Shown: positions 55,382-64,000 of the stretch, in pieces
Layout: every line of letters starts with the position of its first letter
Numbering within the stretch: the first letter of the stretch is position 1
NCBI GenBank assembly: GCA_009911035.1
Contig: QXWO01000003.1
Span: 1 to 64,000 of the forward strand
DNA from: Lachnospiraceae bacterium
GTDB taxonomy: Bacteria; Bacillota; Clostridia; Lachnospirales; Lachnospiraceae
Length of the DNA stretch: 64,000 bases
Direction: 5' to 3'
The notes under the pieces: generated by a model
Database searches by the model: none
What the model was told of the DNA's origin: nothing
The model's input: only the letters and a program-made list of their open reading frames with translations
Position numbers and translations under genes: made by a program

Positions 55382-56869
55382 TTAAATCACATAAGTAAAT
55401 GTAGCGTATAACATTATATTGGCTTGTATATTACCTCGTATCCTTATGGATATGTCTCCTAATGAGTTGATAGCAAAATATGCTGGAACAGCATTTAATG
55501 TTAGCAGTAGCATTGTAGAAACATACGCTAATGGGCGAAATCCTTCTGGCACTTTTCCAATCACCATTGTTTTGTTCATTAATGTTATTTCAGATGTTGA
55601 TTTTTCGAGCAATATAGTTACTGTATTACCATTTTTTCTAAAAAAAATCTTACTTACATATTTATCAGGTGTAATCTCTGCTATTTTTCGTGATAAATTG
55701 CTATTTACCGCATCAAGGCGATTCAGGATCTCCGGCCCCATCGTCTGGTCCAGCGGTATGCCTGGCACCGTCCCTGCAAGGGTGGTTGCCGGTGCGACCC
55801 ATGTGCCGTCACCGCGCAAGTATGCATTCTGCTTTCCCGCACCCGGTGCAGGTGCAAGTCCGGCTTTACCTGCCGCAGATGCCGTTGCGCCTGTCATATT
55901 TGTTGGTATTGTTGGCTTGTTGGATAAATCAGTATAACTCCCAGAAAAAGCTACAGTTTCTAAATCTGCATACCATTTCATCAGTTTTCCAAATATTACA
56001 GATAGTTTTTCACCACTTGCAATGTTCACTCTTGTTGATGCTTGTGTAAAAGTTGGAGTCTGATTATTTGTCGTTACGTTTGGCACATTTTCAAGACCAA
56101 TATTTGCTTTTGTAATGTTTACATCGCCGGTCCGATAGCTTGTCTCGACGCTTCCTTTAACTCCAGATACTTGCCTGCCTGCAAGCACATCCCATTTTCC
56201 GACAGCGGTATAGTAAACATTTGAGCCAGCATTATATTTTATTCCTCCCCCATCCTCAAACCGGGAATCTGATGTAAAATCATTACTGATATTGTACATC
56301 CATCCTTTTTTCATTCCAGATGTAGGCAGATTTTCAAATGTAACTGTACCCATAGGAATTAATCCACCAGAACCTGCAGCATCCACAATTTTCCCGGCCT
56401 GATCTGCAAAATATTTTGCGCTGTTTACAGCTTCATCTGGGCGCAAGTTTCCTTCTCCTATCGCCCATGATTTGGACATATTAGAATGATTTTGGGATTG
56501 CTGGCTCCAATATTGGCTATTGTTTGTATTTTCCCCCTGCCGCGTCCCCGTGCCGCCCACTGCCCATGATTTGGACGTGACAGACCATTCTTCTGCCTGC
56601 GAAGCGTGCTGCTGCGCAAGCTGCATGAACCGCTCCACCGCCGCCTGTATATCCTGACATGTTGCAAGGATAGTCTGCACCTCAAGCATGTCCTGCTCAA
56701 AAGCTTCATAGGTTGCCATGCGCAGCACGAGGCCGGGACGGAAACACATCCACACTTTCCTTGTATCCTTGGCCACTGCCCACTCCCCGGTTACAAGCTT
56801 GTCAGGCTGTAAGTCCGCTTCCATTCCGCAGCGCATCTGGATTGTAGCTTTGATTGTCTGCACTGCCAT
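55382..56869 (-). CDS. Phage tail fibre, presently expressed variant
   Basis: 495 residues. The N-terminal 150 residues (VTGEWAVAKDTRKVWMCFRPG, then repeated SKSWAVG/SKSWAIG) form the tail-attachment part. The middle has a shaft with beta-rich repeats, and a glycine/alanine-rich segment with GKAGLAPAPGAGKQNAYLRGDGTW. The C-terminal 103 residues after NSNL are the receptor-binding tip. At codons for VNSNL lies the 14-bp sequence that also heads the silent inverted tip, so residues 393-495 are exchangeable. The gene is followed on the same strand by small tail genes. Receptor unknown. Confidence 0.88.
   Translation of the reverse strand: MAVQTIKATIQMRCGMEADLQPDKLVTGEWAVAKDTRKVWMCFRPGLVLRMATYEAFEQDMLEVQTILATCQDIQAAVERFMQLAQQHASQAEEWSVTSKSWAVGGTGTRQGENTNNSQYWSQQSQNHSNMSKSWAIGEGNLRPDEAVNSAKYFADQAGKIVDAAGSGGLIPMGTVTFENLPTSGMKKGWMYNISNDFTSDSRFEDGGGIKYNAGSNVYYTAVGKWDVLAGRQVSGVKGSVETSYRTGDVNITKANIGLENVPNVTTNNQTPTFTQASTRVNIASGEKLSVIFGKLMKWYADLETVAFSGSYTDLSNKPTIPTNMTGATASAAGKAGLAPAPGAGKQNAYLRGDGTWVAPATTLAGTVPGIPLDQTMGPEILNRLDAVNSNLSRKIAEITPDKYVSKIFFRKNGNTVTILLEKSTSEITLMNKTMVIGKVPEGFRPLAYVSTMLLLTLNAVPAYFAINSLGDISIRIRGNIQANIMLYATFTYVI
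55694..55707 (-). repeat. Right inverted repeat of invertible tail-fibre segment
   Basis: TAAATAGCAATTTA on the minus strand, within the tail-fibre gene at the VNSNL codons. The pair bounds a 627-bp segment (55081-55707). Confidence 0.75.
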
Positions 56870-57069
56870 TATTTTTCACCGTCCACGATATCCTGCGCAA
56901 ATTCCTCCAGTTCAGAAATGCACGCTAAAGCATTCCGGTTCACCACCACCTTATTCACCCTCTCATTTTCCTTAACGATGTTCCCATTTTCGTCAATTTC
57001 GGAGAAAGTAAGGGAAAGGCGTTTCCCCTCTGCGGTTGTCAGGACTGTCATGCTAGTAACTCTCTTCAT
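56869..57069 (-). CDS. Small phage protein, unknown function
   Basis: 66 residues, beta-rich then helical: RVTSMTVLTTAEGKRLSLTFSEID followed by VNRNALACISELEEFAQDIV. It resembles small tail-module proteins of about 65-75 residues found just before fibre genes in clostridial prophages, but no function is known. GGGAGG nine bases before the ATG supports the start. Its first codons overlap the end of the tail-tip gene, and its stop is adjacent to the fibre start (one-base overlap). Confidence 0.7.
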   Translation of the reverse strand: MKRVTSMTVLTTAEGKRLSLTFSEIDENGNIVKENERVNKVVVNRNALACISELEEFAQDIVDGEK

Positions 57070-59866
57070 AACTCAATACCTCCCTGTAATATTCCTTTAT
57101 ATACATTTCTGCTTCTGCTTCATAGTTGATGGCTTCCTCCGGTTCTTCCTGCACAAACTTTTCTATGCGCTCCGTCTCGAACCCCAGCTGCCTTGCCTTT
57201 AACTCCCATGCGAACTTAAGGTTCGGGGTTCCTTTAATTAGGAAGTAATTTGGTTTTCTTTCTTCTACCCACACATCTCCCTGCCCATATTTTTGAAGGA
57301 ATACCTGATACTGGCAGTCTGTGTTTATGGTTTCATAAAAAATGTCGTCCACAAATATGTAGCATGTTCCATTTTCATCCAGTGTGGCTTCTCCAATGTC
57401 TCCAAAGTACGGTTTAGTGGTTTCGTAGCAGTATAATAGACGATTAGAATAGTTTTGAGTTTTTGATATTCTGGATTTTGTTCCATTTACAGTAAGAGAA
57501 CCCCTGACATACAAATATCCATCAATGCTTCCATTTCCCCTGCAATGAAACTTATTGGGAGAATAATAAGATATATTGCTTGTAGTATTTCCGAATGTTA
57601 AACCATCATTTGACAGTAATGTATAATTATTTCTTAATGATAAAAGTCCAGTAGAAGAAAGATAACTATTTCCAACACTTAGTCGGTTATCATTTAAATA
57701 TGCAGATCCATTTACCATAACTGAATTAGGCATAATTTCTGTCTTATTTCCGTTACTGCTTGTAAGTGTTATGGAACTGGCTCCTCTTGAAGTCGACTTC
57801 ATTAAAACCCATTCATTATTTTCATTTAATGTATATAAAAATGAACTTACACCTGTTGGGTTAATGTGTGTAACATATTTCGTATTTTCAATTATGGCGG
57901 TCAGTTCTATTACATTATCAATTTTATTTCCAGTTATCGTAAATTTTAATGTGCTGTCATTGATATATATGCCATCTTTTCCAACTGACATTATCTGACT
58001 TTTATCACTCCCCAGTACTATCAAATTGCCACGCTCATTGTTACTTCCCCCAAGCGTTAGAGTACCGCCCTGCGCATAAGTAAATGAAATATACAACTGT
58101 CCATTCTTGAGCCAGATTCCCTTTGCCTGCCCATTGTTTGTCAATTTATTAAAAATATCCAACTGTGTCTGCTTATCTACTGCATTTTTAGCAGCACTGT
58201 CAGCATATTTCTTGGCGCTGTCAAGGGCTCCACCTGCGGCCGCATTCGCCTTATCCTGCGCAATAGACTCTATGGTATCTCCAGAAGTAAGAGAAAAATA
58301 GTCTGCAATAATCCTCACTTCCCCGGTGTCTACGTCGGCCAGAAAAGTAGTTTTGTTTCCTTTTTTACACTCAAATCTTCCTGACCTTATCCAATCTGCG
58401 ACAATGCCAATCGCATAAAGGATATTTACAACCGCATTACCGTTCTTGTCAAATCCAGCCGTATAACTCTGCCCACCATCTTGAGATACAAAAAATCCAT
58501 CAATACCTATCTTATATATGGTCGTGGAATCTTCCAGCATGAGTTTATCATGCAGGTAGGTGATCCGCCCCCCGTCTGGCTGGTTCTCGTATGTAACATG
58601 ATATCCAAGTGTGTTTATAGCGATCTGGTTCATCTGCTGTACAGCCTTATCATAAGTGCTAAGCTGCTTTTGAGTATTTCTGCGCGCTTCCACAACTGCC
58701 GCCGCCGCTTCGGAATAATACATGCTGCCGTTCCTAACCGGGTCTTCCGCTTGACAGGATATCTGCGTATAAGAGCCAACTATATAGGAAACGGAATTTA
58801 TTATTGAAACATAAGTATTTCCCTTCCGGTCCGATACCCTTACTACTTCAAAAGGCTCATACAAAGGATTGCTTAACACCTGCGCAGTAAATGGCCGGAA
58901 TACCATCCCCACCATCCGCTGGCCCAGATAATTAGAAACCTCCTGCTCTTTTCCGCCTGCAAAAGGGTTTTTAACCTCAATCAAATATCCTTCTTCTCCG
59001 AATAGGACGGTTTTATCATCCTCCCCTATAACCCTCACTCCTGTTATCTGCACATCATCTGTATGGATATCCAGCGTTTTTACACGGAAGATGTGTTCTG
59101 GCATATCCGTAAAACCTCCGCCAGATATAATCATATTAGTGCTGTAATCTGTAAAGTTTCCTCCATCAAGTATGGTATCATGGGGATATGTCTTAAAATC
59201 TCCACCAACATAATTATACTGCTCCAATAATGCAGAGTTGTACCAAATTAACTGCATGTACCCGTCATTGTCTATCCGGGCGTTATAGCCAGCAATCTGG
59301 CACGCCCATGACACTATTTGGCGGTATGTTGCCTTTTCTGGTTTTTCCTTCACTATGAAAGACATATTGTCAAACTGCCGGAACCCTATGGGGATTCCGC
59401 AGTCAAGACAGGCATCCTTGATGATTGTTTGCAGAGTGGCCGGGTATACTGTCGTGCTGGATGAATAGTCCCTGTCCAGAAGGAACATTCCGTCTACCGC
59501 ATTGATCTCTATAATTTCCCCTCTAGTGGAAGGAACCGTGGCATAGTAAACCCCTTTACGTATTTTCTCTATTGTTCCATTATCCATCTGCATTGCCACA
59601 TAAACGCGGATTATGGAGTTATAGAAGTCATATTTTGAGAATCTTTCATCGTGGTTTGCAATTTTTATGGTAAGAGTTTTTCCGATCACAAAGCCTACGC
59701 CAAACTTACCATCCGTGGTTTTGTCCTCTATACTGCATCCCCCTATCATAAAATCTTTATAGGTAAGATGCAGTACCGTGCCATCCGACAAAGTAATGTC
59801 TGCATAGTTTACAATATTTGCTCCCTTTTTCAGTTTTTCATTAAATTCCTTGCTTGCATTTATCAT
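57053..59866 (-). CDS. Phage tail tip / minor structural protein
   Basis: 937 residues. The N-terminal 350 residues (LKKGANIVNYADITLSDG, then EINAVDGMFLLDRDY, CGIPIGFRQFDNMSF and YNARIDNDGYMQLIWYN) match the base-plate hub (Tal/gp37-like) fold that anchors the tail tip. A middle region with many glycines and beta repeats (GKDGIYINDSTLKFTITGN) follows, then a helical C-terminus rich in E/Y. It should form the tip that contacts the cell or carries wall hydrolase activity, though no catalytic motif was seen. The start overlaps the upstream stop (ATGA). Confidence 0.82.
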   Translation of the reverse strand: MINASKEFNEKLKKGANIVNYADITLSDGTVLHLTYKDFMIGGCSIEDKTTDGKFGVGFVIGKTLTIKIANHDERFSKYDFYNSIIRVYVAMQMDNGTIEKIRKGVYYATVPSTRGEIIEINAVDGMFLLDRDYSSSTTVYPATLQTIIKDACLDCGIPIGFRQFDNMSFIVKEKPEKATYRQIVSWACQIAGYNARIDNDGYMQLIWYNSALLEQYNYVGGDFKTYPHDTILDGGNFTDYSTNMIISGGGFTDMPEHIFRVKTLDIHTDDVQITGVRVIGEDDKTVLFGEEGYLIEVKNPFAGGKEQEVSNYLGQRMVGMVFRPFTAQVLSNPLYEPFEVVRVSDRKGNTYVSIINSVSYIVGSYTQISCQAEDPVRNGSMYYSEAAAAVVEARRNTQKQLSTYDKAVQQMNQIAINTLGYHVTYENQPDGGRITYLHDKLMLEDSTTIYKIGIDGFFVSQDGGQSYTAGFDKNGNAVVNILYAIGIVADWIRSGRFECKKGNKTTFLADVDTGEVRIIADYFSLTSGDTIESIAQDKANAAAGGALDSAKKYADSAAKNAVDKQTQLDIFNKLTNNGQAKGIWLKNGQLYISFTYAQGGTLTLGGSNNERGNLIVLGSDKSQIMSVGKDGIYINDSTLKFTITGNKIDNVIELTAIIENTKYVTHINPTGVSSFLYTLNENNEWVLMKSTSRGASSITLTSSNGNKTEIMPNSVMVNGSAYLNDNRLSVGNSYLSSTGLLSLRNNYTLLSNDGLTFGNTTSNISYYSPNKFHCRGNGSIDGYLYVRGSLTVNGTKSRISKTQNYSNRLLYCYETTKPYFGDIGEATLDENGTCYIFVDDIFYETINTDCQYQVFLQKYGQGDVWVEERKPNYFLIKGTPNLKFAWELKARQLGFETERIEKFVQEEPEEAINYEAEAEMYIKEYYREVLSYEESY

Positions 59867-60234
59867 ACCGGGTTTATCCTCACTGCATTAAATGATAACG
59901 ATTCCCATACGGATTTTCCGTTTGAAATCATATGTGTTCCAAGGCTGTAATTGGATGTGTAAAAAGTGCTTACCTCCCATCTCCCAGTAAGGGGATTGGG
60001 ATACCGAAGACTGTACTCGCTCTTATTTACAATCTGCTGCAAAATCAATGCAGCTTCATCCAGTTCTATGTACCTCCACTCAAATTCACCATTCTGTATT
60101 GTTCCCATTGGCGTATTGTGCATCACCAAATCTTGCGTCCGGTCGGAATCTTTCGTTGAAGTGGTTGCCATGTTTGGGCGGAAGGTATCAGGAGTTTTGG
60201 CTGGTACTCCGTTAAATTCAAAAGGTCTACTCAT
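59863..60234 (-). CDS. Phage protein, DUF6711-like, tail region
   Basis: 123 residues: FEFNGVPAKTPDTFRPNMATTST, TQDLVMHNTPMGTIQNGEFEW, then EAALILQQIVNKSEYSLRYPNP and a beta-rich end. The pattern fits the DUF6711-type proteins encoded between tape measure and tail-tip genes. A G9 run (60238-60246 on the other strand as C9) directly before the ATG at 60234 forms the ribosome binding site. Function probably structural, as a distal tail component. Earlier start options are not family-like. Confidence 0.75.
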   Translation of the reverse strand: MSRPFEFNGVPAKTPDTFRPNMATTSTKDSDRTQDLVMHNTPMGTIQNGEFEWRYIELDEAALILQQIVNKSEYSLRYPNPLTGRWEVSTFYTSNYSLGTHMISNGKSVWESLSFNAVRINPV

Positions 60235-60237
60235 AAT

Positions 60238-60246
60238 CCCCCCCCC
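60238..60246 (-). promoter_or_regulatory. G9 ribosome binding site of the DUF6711-like gene
   Basis: Nine consecutive G on the minus strand, immediately after the tape-measure stop and three bases before the ATG. It is an unusual, slippage-prone Shine-Dalgarno; gain or loss of G would change spacing and strength. Confidence 0.6.
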
Positions 60247-63200
60247 TATATAGTGCCAAGTCCGTACGGATTGTTCCCAGTGGCCATCTGCTGCAATTTT
60301 CCCCAATCCACCATAGACTGTCCCAACACTTTTCTGTCAAGGACAACTTGCAAGGTAAGATTAACCGGGGTTCCTCCCCTGTTTCCACCAGACATCACAC
60401 CGAGTTTTGACAGCACGTTCAAAACCGCTTCCTCGCTCGCCTGCCTTATTGTATCAAGCGGAGCTTCCACGTTTGTACCATGCTTTTGGTCGCCCAGCAC
60501 CGCCAGGAACTCTTTGTTTGCTGGAATGACTGCGCCCTTGGCAAGCGCCGGTATTGGTGTTTTTGATAAGGTTGCAAAGGCTGGATTTCTGTATTCCGGC
60601 AATGCCATCCGAGAATAAGTGGTGGAGCTGTAGGAGCTTGTGCTGAATAGGCCCCCACCAAATAGGCCGCCACTAAACAGGCTCTTTACCTTACTTCCGA
60701 TACTACCTAGCTTTTCTCCGATTGCACTTACTTTTTCGGATATCCAGTCAAAGGCAGATTGAATGGTATTTTTTACTCCGTCAATGATAGAGGTAACTTT
60801 TTCTTTCATTCCATTCCAAGCACCAGACCATATTTCTTTTACTCTGTTCATAGTTCCTGATATTTTTTCTCTGATAGACTGTATTGCACCAGAAACTTTT
60901 TGGGTAATGTTATTCCATACTTCAACAATTTTTTCTTTGATTGCTTCCCATGTTTCATGCAAAAAGGTTTTTATGTTCTCAAATACCGTGGTAACAGTTT
61001 CTTTGATATACTCCCATTTCTCTTGTAAGAAAGCGGTAATGTTTTCCCATGTTTCGGAAACGGTCGTTTTGATGTTCTCCCATGTTTCCGCAAAAAACTG
61101 TTTTATACCCTCCCAGACTTCACTTGCCGTCTGGCTTAAATTCTGCCATATTCCTATAACGGTTTCTTTAACGGTGTTCCATGCGTCTATGGCGGTTTGC
61201 TTCATGGATTCCCATGTTTCTTTAACAGTTTCAACCAAACTATTGATTCCATTCAGCAAGCCTTGAATGATGTACACACCCATTTCCTGCATAACTGTAG
61301 AGGGGCTGTGTATTCCAAACGCCGCCTTGAATCCATTAAGGAATGGGGTAAGTATATGTTCATATATCCATTCTCCAATTCCAATGAGTGCATCACCAAT
61401 TCCCTTTAGGATTCCGAGAACAACATTTCCTCCGGCTTCTTCTATCTTGTCTTGAAAATATTCTTTTGCCGCTTCTACTCCATCCGCTATTAATCCGCCG
61501 AGGAAAGCCGCAAGACCGCCAATAGCCGCCCCTATAGCTTCAAAGAATGATTCAGCTACACCAGCCCAATCTATCCCTACCAAAAAGTCTTTGACGCTTT
61601 CTCCAACAGCCCACCAGTCTACATTTTCAATCGCCGTTCCAATAAAATCAAAAAACGCTTTGAATACTTCTCCGAGTGTTTCTCCTGCCTTTTTCCAATC
61701 AATTCCAGTCCATGCGTCTGATATGGTCTTCCCGACTTTTTCTCCAAGTTCTTTCCAATCTACAGTAGTAACAAATTCATAAATTGTGTCTACAAAAGTA
61801 TTGAAAAAGTTTGATATAGAATTTGATATAGCTTCCCAATCCAGGTAATCAACAAAAGAATTTATTGCATCACCAAGCCCTTTTGCCCCGGTAATGAAAG
61901 TGTCATAAATCAAATCCCAATCTATGTTGTTAAAAAATCCATTGATAGTTTCCGCTATGAACTTTCCAATAGATTCCCAATGGAGGTTATGCACAAAAGC
62001 ATTCAAAAACTCAAATCCAGTATTGATTGCTTCTGCAAGTGTTCTCCCTATGGATTCCCCCAGACCTTCAACTTCGACAAACCCATTTATCAGCGTTGCC
62101 AAACTTTTTCCAATTTTCCTTGCGGTTTCTTTTATTTCCTCCCATGGAATATTATCTAAAGCATCCTTTAATTTCTGACCAAGAAATGCCCCAAGTTCGG
62201 TAAAATCCGCATTTTCCCACATATTCTTAAGCCATTGAGCAATATCTTTAAACTTGTCAGATATGGGAACTTCCTCAAACATATTCCCAATTTGTTCTGC
62301 CGGATTTTCCTCAATCTCTTCTGGCGTGGTTTTATTGGAATTTTTAATTTCTTCTTCCTTATATTTGTTTATTTCATCAAGTGGGCTTAAATATCCTTCT
62401 GCCGCTTCCTCTGCTTCCTCTGTAGCTTCTGCTTCCTTTTTGGTAGCCTTTGCCGCATCATCAGCGGCGGTGGCCGTTTGCTTAACTGCTTTAGTATAGG
62501 TTTTTCTTCCCATGAGTGCGGCAAGAAGCTGTCCTACTGCATCAGCCGCTTTTGTAAGCCATTCTACAAGTCTTTGTATATACGGAATTGCAGTTTCAAC
62601 TATAGGAGCAAAAGCGGATGCAAGCGCATTTTTAAGAGTAAGTACACTTGCTTTCAAGCTATCTACAGAACTTTTAAATCTGGAATTCTCATTATATAAA
62701 TTTGAAAATCCCTCTTTTATAGAATTTATAGTTGCACTAAATATCTTCCTTATTTGATTAAAAATCAAAAAAGAAGATACCATGCTTTTAACCTGACCAC
62801 CAAATTTAGAGAGAAGCCCTCCTGATTTTCTGGCGTTTTGATTAATTTTTGAAAACGCACTTTTGGCAACATTTCCCATCATTTTAAAAGGAACTATTGC
62901 TGATTTTTTTACAACACTTCCTAATTTTGAAAATACCGTCAATAATCCCTGTGCGCCTTTCTTAACCGCCGCTATGGGAATATCAACAAGCCCTTTTCCT
63001 ATTGTGGCAAATGCGCTCCTTACTGCTTCACCAAGCCGGACATAAGAAGATTCTGTTTCGGTATTTTTTGACTGTAATTCCTGATGCCGTTGATTAAGTA
63101 TACTTAGTTCGTTTTCTGCATACTGTAGTTGTTGCCCCAACCTAGAATATTTTTCTGTATCACTTCCTAATGTGAACGCTTTTCCGGTATTAACAAGATT

Positions 63201-63545
63201 TTGCATATCTGCTTGTGCCATCTGAAGCTTTCTTTCAAGTTCTCCTATGTCATATGACATTCTTTTGTAAGTAGATGTGCCCTCTTTTCCACCTGTTTCA
63301 AGAAACCTTTCCTGTTTGTTATACAGGTTAATCAATTTATTCTCTGTGGAAGTAATCTCTTTTTGAATGTTTGTATATGCATCTGTGGGTATCTTAGTTG
63401 AACCCAAAGCGTCCATTTTTGAACGCAGTCCGGCTATCTTATCAGCGGTTTTGACAATACGATTTTCAAGCGTCATAAGCTGTGCAGACGCTTGTTTGCT
63501 ATCTATTTTTGTGTTTATCCTTATACTTCCGTCATACTGTGCCAT
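60246..63545 (-). CDS. Phage tail tape measure protein
   Basis: About 1099 residues. N-terminal coiled coils (SAQLMTLENRIVKTADKIAGLRSK and more) are followed by long helical repeats. The middle consists of W-rich tandem repeats (ENINWDLIYDT-like, VDWWAVGESVK, IDWAGVAESF), then a stretch rich in W-E-x-I repeats, and a C-terminal beta part (RNPAFATLSKTPIPALAKG, which resembles a tape-measure C-terminus). Helical segments near the middle may insert in the membrane on injection. The start is ATG 63545 with AGGTGG five bases upstream; the longer reading is not preferred. The length sets the tail at roughly 160-170 nm by the usual rule of thumb. Confidence 0.92.
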   Translation of the reverse strand: MAQYDGSIRINTKIDSKQASAQLMTLENRIVKTADKIAGLRSKMDALGSTKIPTDAYTNIQKEITSTENKLINLYNKQERFLETGGKEGTSTYKRMSYDIGELERKLQMAQADMQNLVNTGKAFTLGSDTEKYSRLGQQLQYAENELSILNQRHQELQSKNTETESSYVRLGEAVRSAFATIGKGLVDIPIAAVKKGAQGLLTVFSKLGSVVKKSAIVPFKMMGNVAKSAFSKINQNARKSGGLLSKFGGQVKSMVSSFLIFNQIRKIFSATINSIKEGFSNLYNENSRFKSSVDSLKASVLTLKNALASAFAPIVETAIPYIQRLVEWLTKAADAVGQLLAALMGRKTYTKAVKQTATAADDAAKATKKEAEATEEAEEAAEGYLSPLDEINKYKEEEIKNSNKTTPEEIEENPAEQIGNMFEEVPISDKFKDIAQWLKNMWENADFTELGAFLGQKLKDALDNIPWEEIKETARKIGKSLATLINGFVEVEGLGESIGRTLAEAINTGFEFLNAFVHNLHWESIGKFIAETINGFFNNIDWDLIYDTFITGAKGLGDAINSFVDYLDWEAISNSISNFFNTFVDTIYEFVTTVDWKELGEKVGKTISDAWTGIDWKKAGETLGEVFKAFFDFIGTAIENVDWWAVGESVKDFLVGIDWAGVAESFFEAIGAAIGGLAAFLGGLIADGVEAAKEYFQDKIEEAGGNVVLGILKGIGDALIGIGEWIYEHILTPFLNGFKAAFGIHSPSTVMQEMGVYIIQGLLNGINSLVETVKETWESMKQTAIDAWNTVKETVIGIWQNLSQTASEVWEGIKQFFAETWENIKTTVSETWENITAFLQEKWEYIKETVTTVFENIKTFLHETWEAIKEKIVEVWNNITQKVSGAIQSIREKISGTMNRVKEIWSGAWNGMKEKVTSIIDGVKNTIQSAFDWISEKVSAIGEKLGSIGSKVKSLFSGGLFGGGLFSTSSYSSTTYSRMALPEYRNPAFATLSKTPIPALAKGAVIPANKEFLAVLGDQKHGTNVEAPLDTIRQASEEAVLNVLSKLGVMSGGNRGGTPVNLTLQVVLDRKVLGQSMVDWGKLQQMATGNNPYGLGTI

Positions 63546-63690
63546 AAAACCACCTGTAAAATAAAAAAGTGCCACGAACACGCATTACACGTATCCATGA
63601 CACCTATTAGTCCATCCCCTATGCCGATTCATAGGGTGCACTGATTTAGTTGTTTTTATTGTACCATTATTTGAGAGTGAATTTGTACCA

Positions 63691-63730
63691 AGTTAAAAGA
63701 AACTACCAACCAAATATAGTCAGTAGTTTC
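63691..63730 (-). terminator. Rho-independent terminator after the antirepressor gene
   Basis: GAAACTAC (63699-63706) and GTAGTTTC (63723-63730) with a 16-base loop; TTTTAACT follows on the minus strand. It ends the antirepressor transcript 24 bp after its stop. Confidence 0.7.
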
Positions 63731-63753
63731 TATGTTTGAAAAATGTGGAATTG

Positions 63754-64000
63754 TCATACATTTAATGTCTGCTGTGCATTGAGTGTATCAATCGTTTCAG
63801 AGAGTACAAGCGGCGGCACATAACACTGAATAATAGATACCGCTGTGTCGGCTTGATTCCGCTTGATTGCCTTGTATGTGCTTACGCCAAATTCACGCCG
63901 CAACTGATTGTGTAAATCGGAATAGAGCCGCCCTCTAACGCTTCTATCGTTGTATGCGTTGCTTTCCTTGCCGCCCAAGCACTCCACGCCTTTTCTTTTA
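63754..64000 (-). CDS. Partial phage antirepressor, ORF6C domain C-terminus
   Basis: The frame is open to the window edge, so the start is beyond 64000. The visible residues KRKGVECLGGKESNAYNDRS, then LYSDLHNQLRREFGVSTYKAIKRNQ, and a tail with YVPPLVLSETIDTLNAQ match the C-terminal ORF6C domain of phage antirepressors, normally preceded by a BRO-N/KilA-N or AntA domain. It would act in the lysis/lysogeny decision. It is unusual to find it upstream of the tape measure, among late genes. It is terminated separately by the hairpin at 63691-63730. Confidence 0.7.
   Translation of the reverse strand, partial: KRKGVECLGGKESNAYNDRSVRGRLYSDLHNQLRREFGVSTYKAIKRNQADTAVSIIQCYVPPLVLSETIDTLNAQQTLNV

Overview
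The window looks like the chromosome of a spore-forming, motile, low-to-mid GC Gram-positive of the Lachnospiraceae (Clostridium cluster XIVa) type. Supporting signs are the tig-clpP-clpX-lon-engB cluster, a CIRCE-controlled clpB, an alpha/beta SASP gene remnant, a DUF4250 microgene, four methyl-accepting chemotaxis proteins and many AGGAGG-type ribosome binding sites. No species is claimed, and no rRNA or tRNA gene was seen.

Layout. (1) About 1-17.3 kb, minus strand: a cell-surface polysaccharide locus. It holds two large GT-C-like membrane proteins, a frameshifted tandem-acyltransferase pseudogene, a truncated acyltransferase at the left edge, four family-2 glycosyltransferases, an ABC exporter pair of the Wzm/Wzt type, a DPM/GtrB-like polyprenyl-phosphate glycosyltransferase, an SH3-domain membrane protein, another GT-C-like protein and a small secreted protein. 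The first 7-9 kb are clearly more AT-rich than the rest. (2) 17.5-24.7 kb: an XRE regulator, a DHH phosphoesterase, a polysaccharide deacetylase, L-rhamnose mutarotase, DUF4250, a fused class I mannose-6-phosphate isomerase, a ROK sugar kinase and a ROK regulator with TTAGTA/TACTAA operators. (3) 24.9-32.0 kb: a Cache chemoreceptor, an FMN-binding lipoprotein, clpB, a membrane protein, a regulator remnant that has lost its HTH, and a BlaI-type repressor. (4) 32.4-35.4 kb: a VIT/VWA surface protein with a PEP-CTERM-like tail, followed by an exosortase-family protein. This is a dedicated sortase-target pair that is unusual in a Gram-positive. (5) 35.4-52.1 kb: chemoreceptors and conserved housekeeping genes (hdeD-like, vanZ-like, truA, a D-2-hydroxyacid dehydrogenase, an AI-2E transporter, engB, lon, clpX, clpP, tig), then two tandem, nearly duplicated chemoreceptors. 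(6) 52.8 kb to the end: the late end of a siphovirus-type prophage inserted in a SASP gene. It carries endolysin, holin, a holin accessory protein, small tail genes, tail fibre, tail tip protein, a DUF6711-like protein, tape measure and an ORF6C antirepressor.

Most striking observation. The tail-fibre gene and an oppositely oriented silent fibre C-terminus downstream of it are bounded by a 14-bp inverted repeat (TAAATAGCAATTTA, 55081-55094 and 55694-55707). Inverting the 627 bp between them would join the fibre shaft, in frame, to the alternative tip. This reads as a host-range (phase-variation) switch. No recombinase is visible in the window, so the enzyme must be elsewhere.

Limits. Everything here comes from reading the sequence. 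No database search or structure prediction was run, and family names rest on motif recognition.
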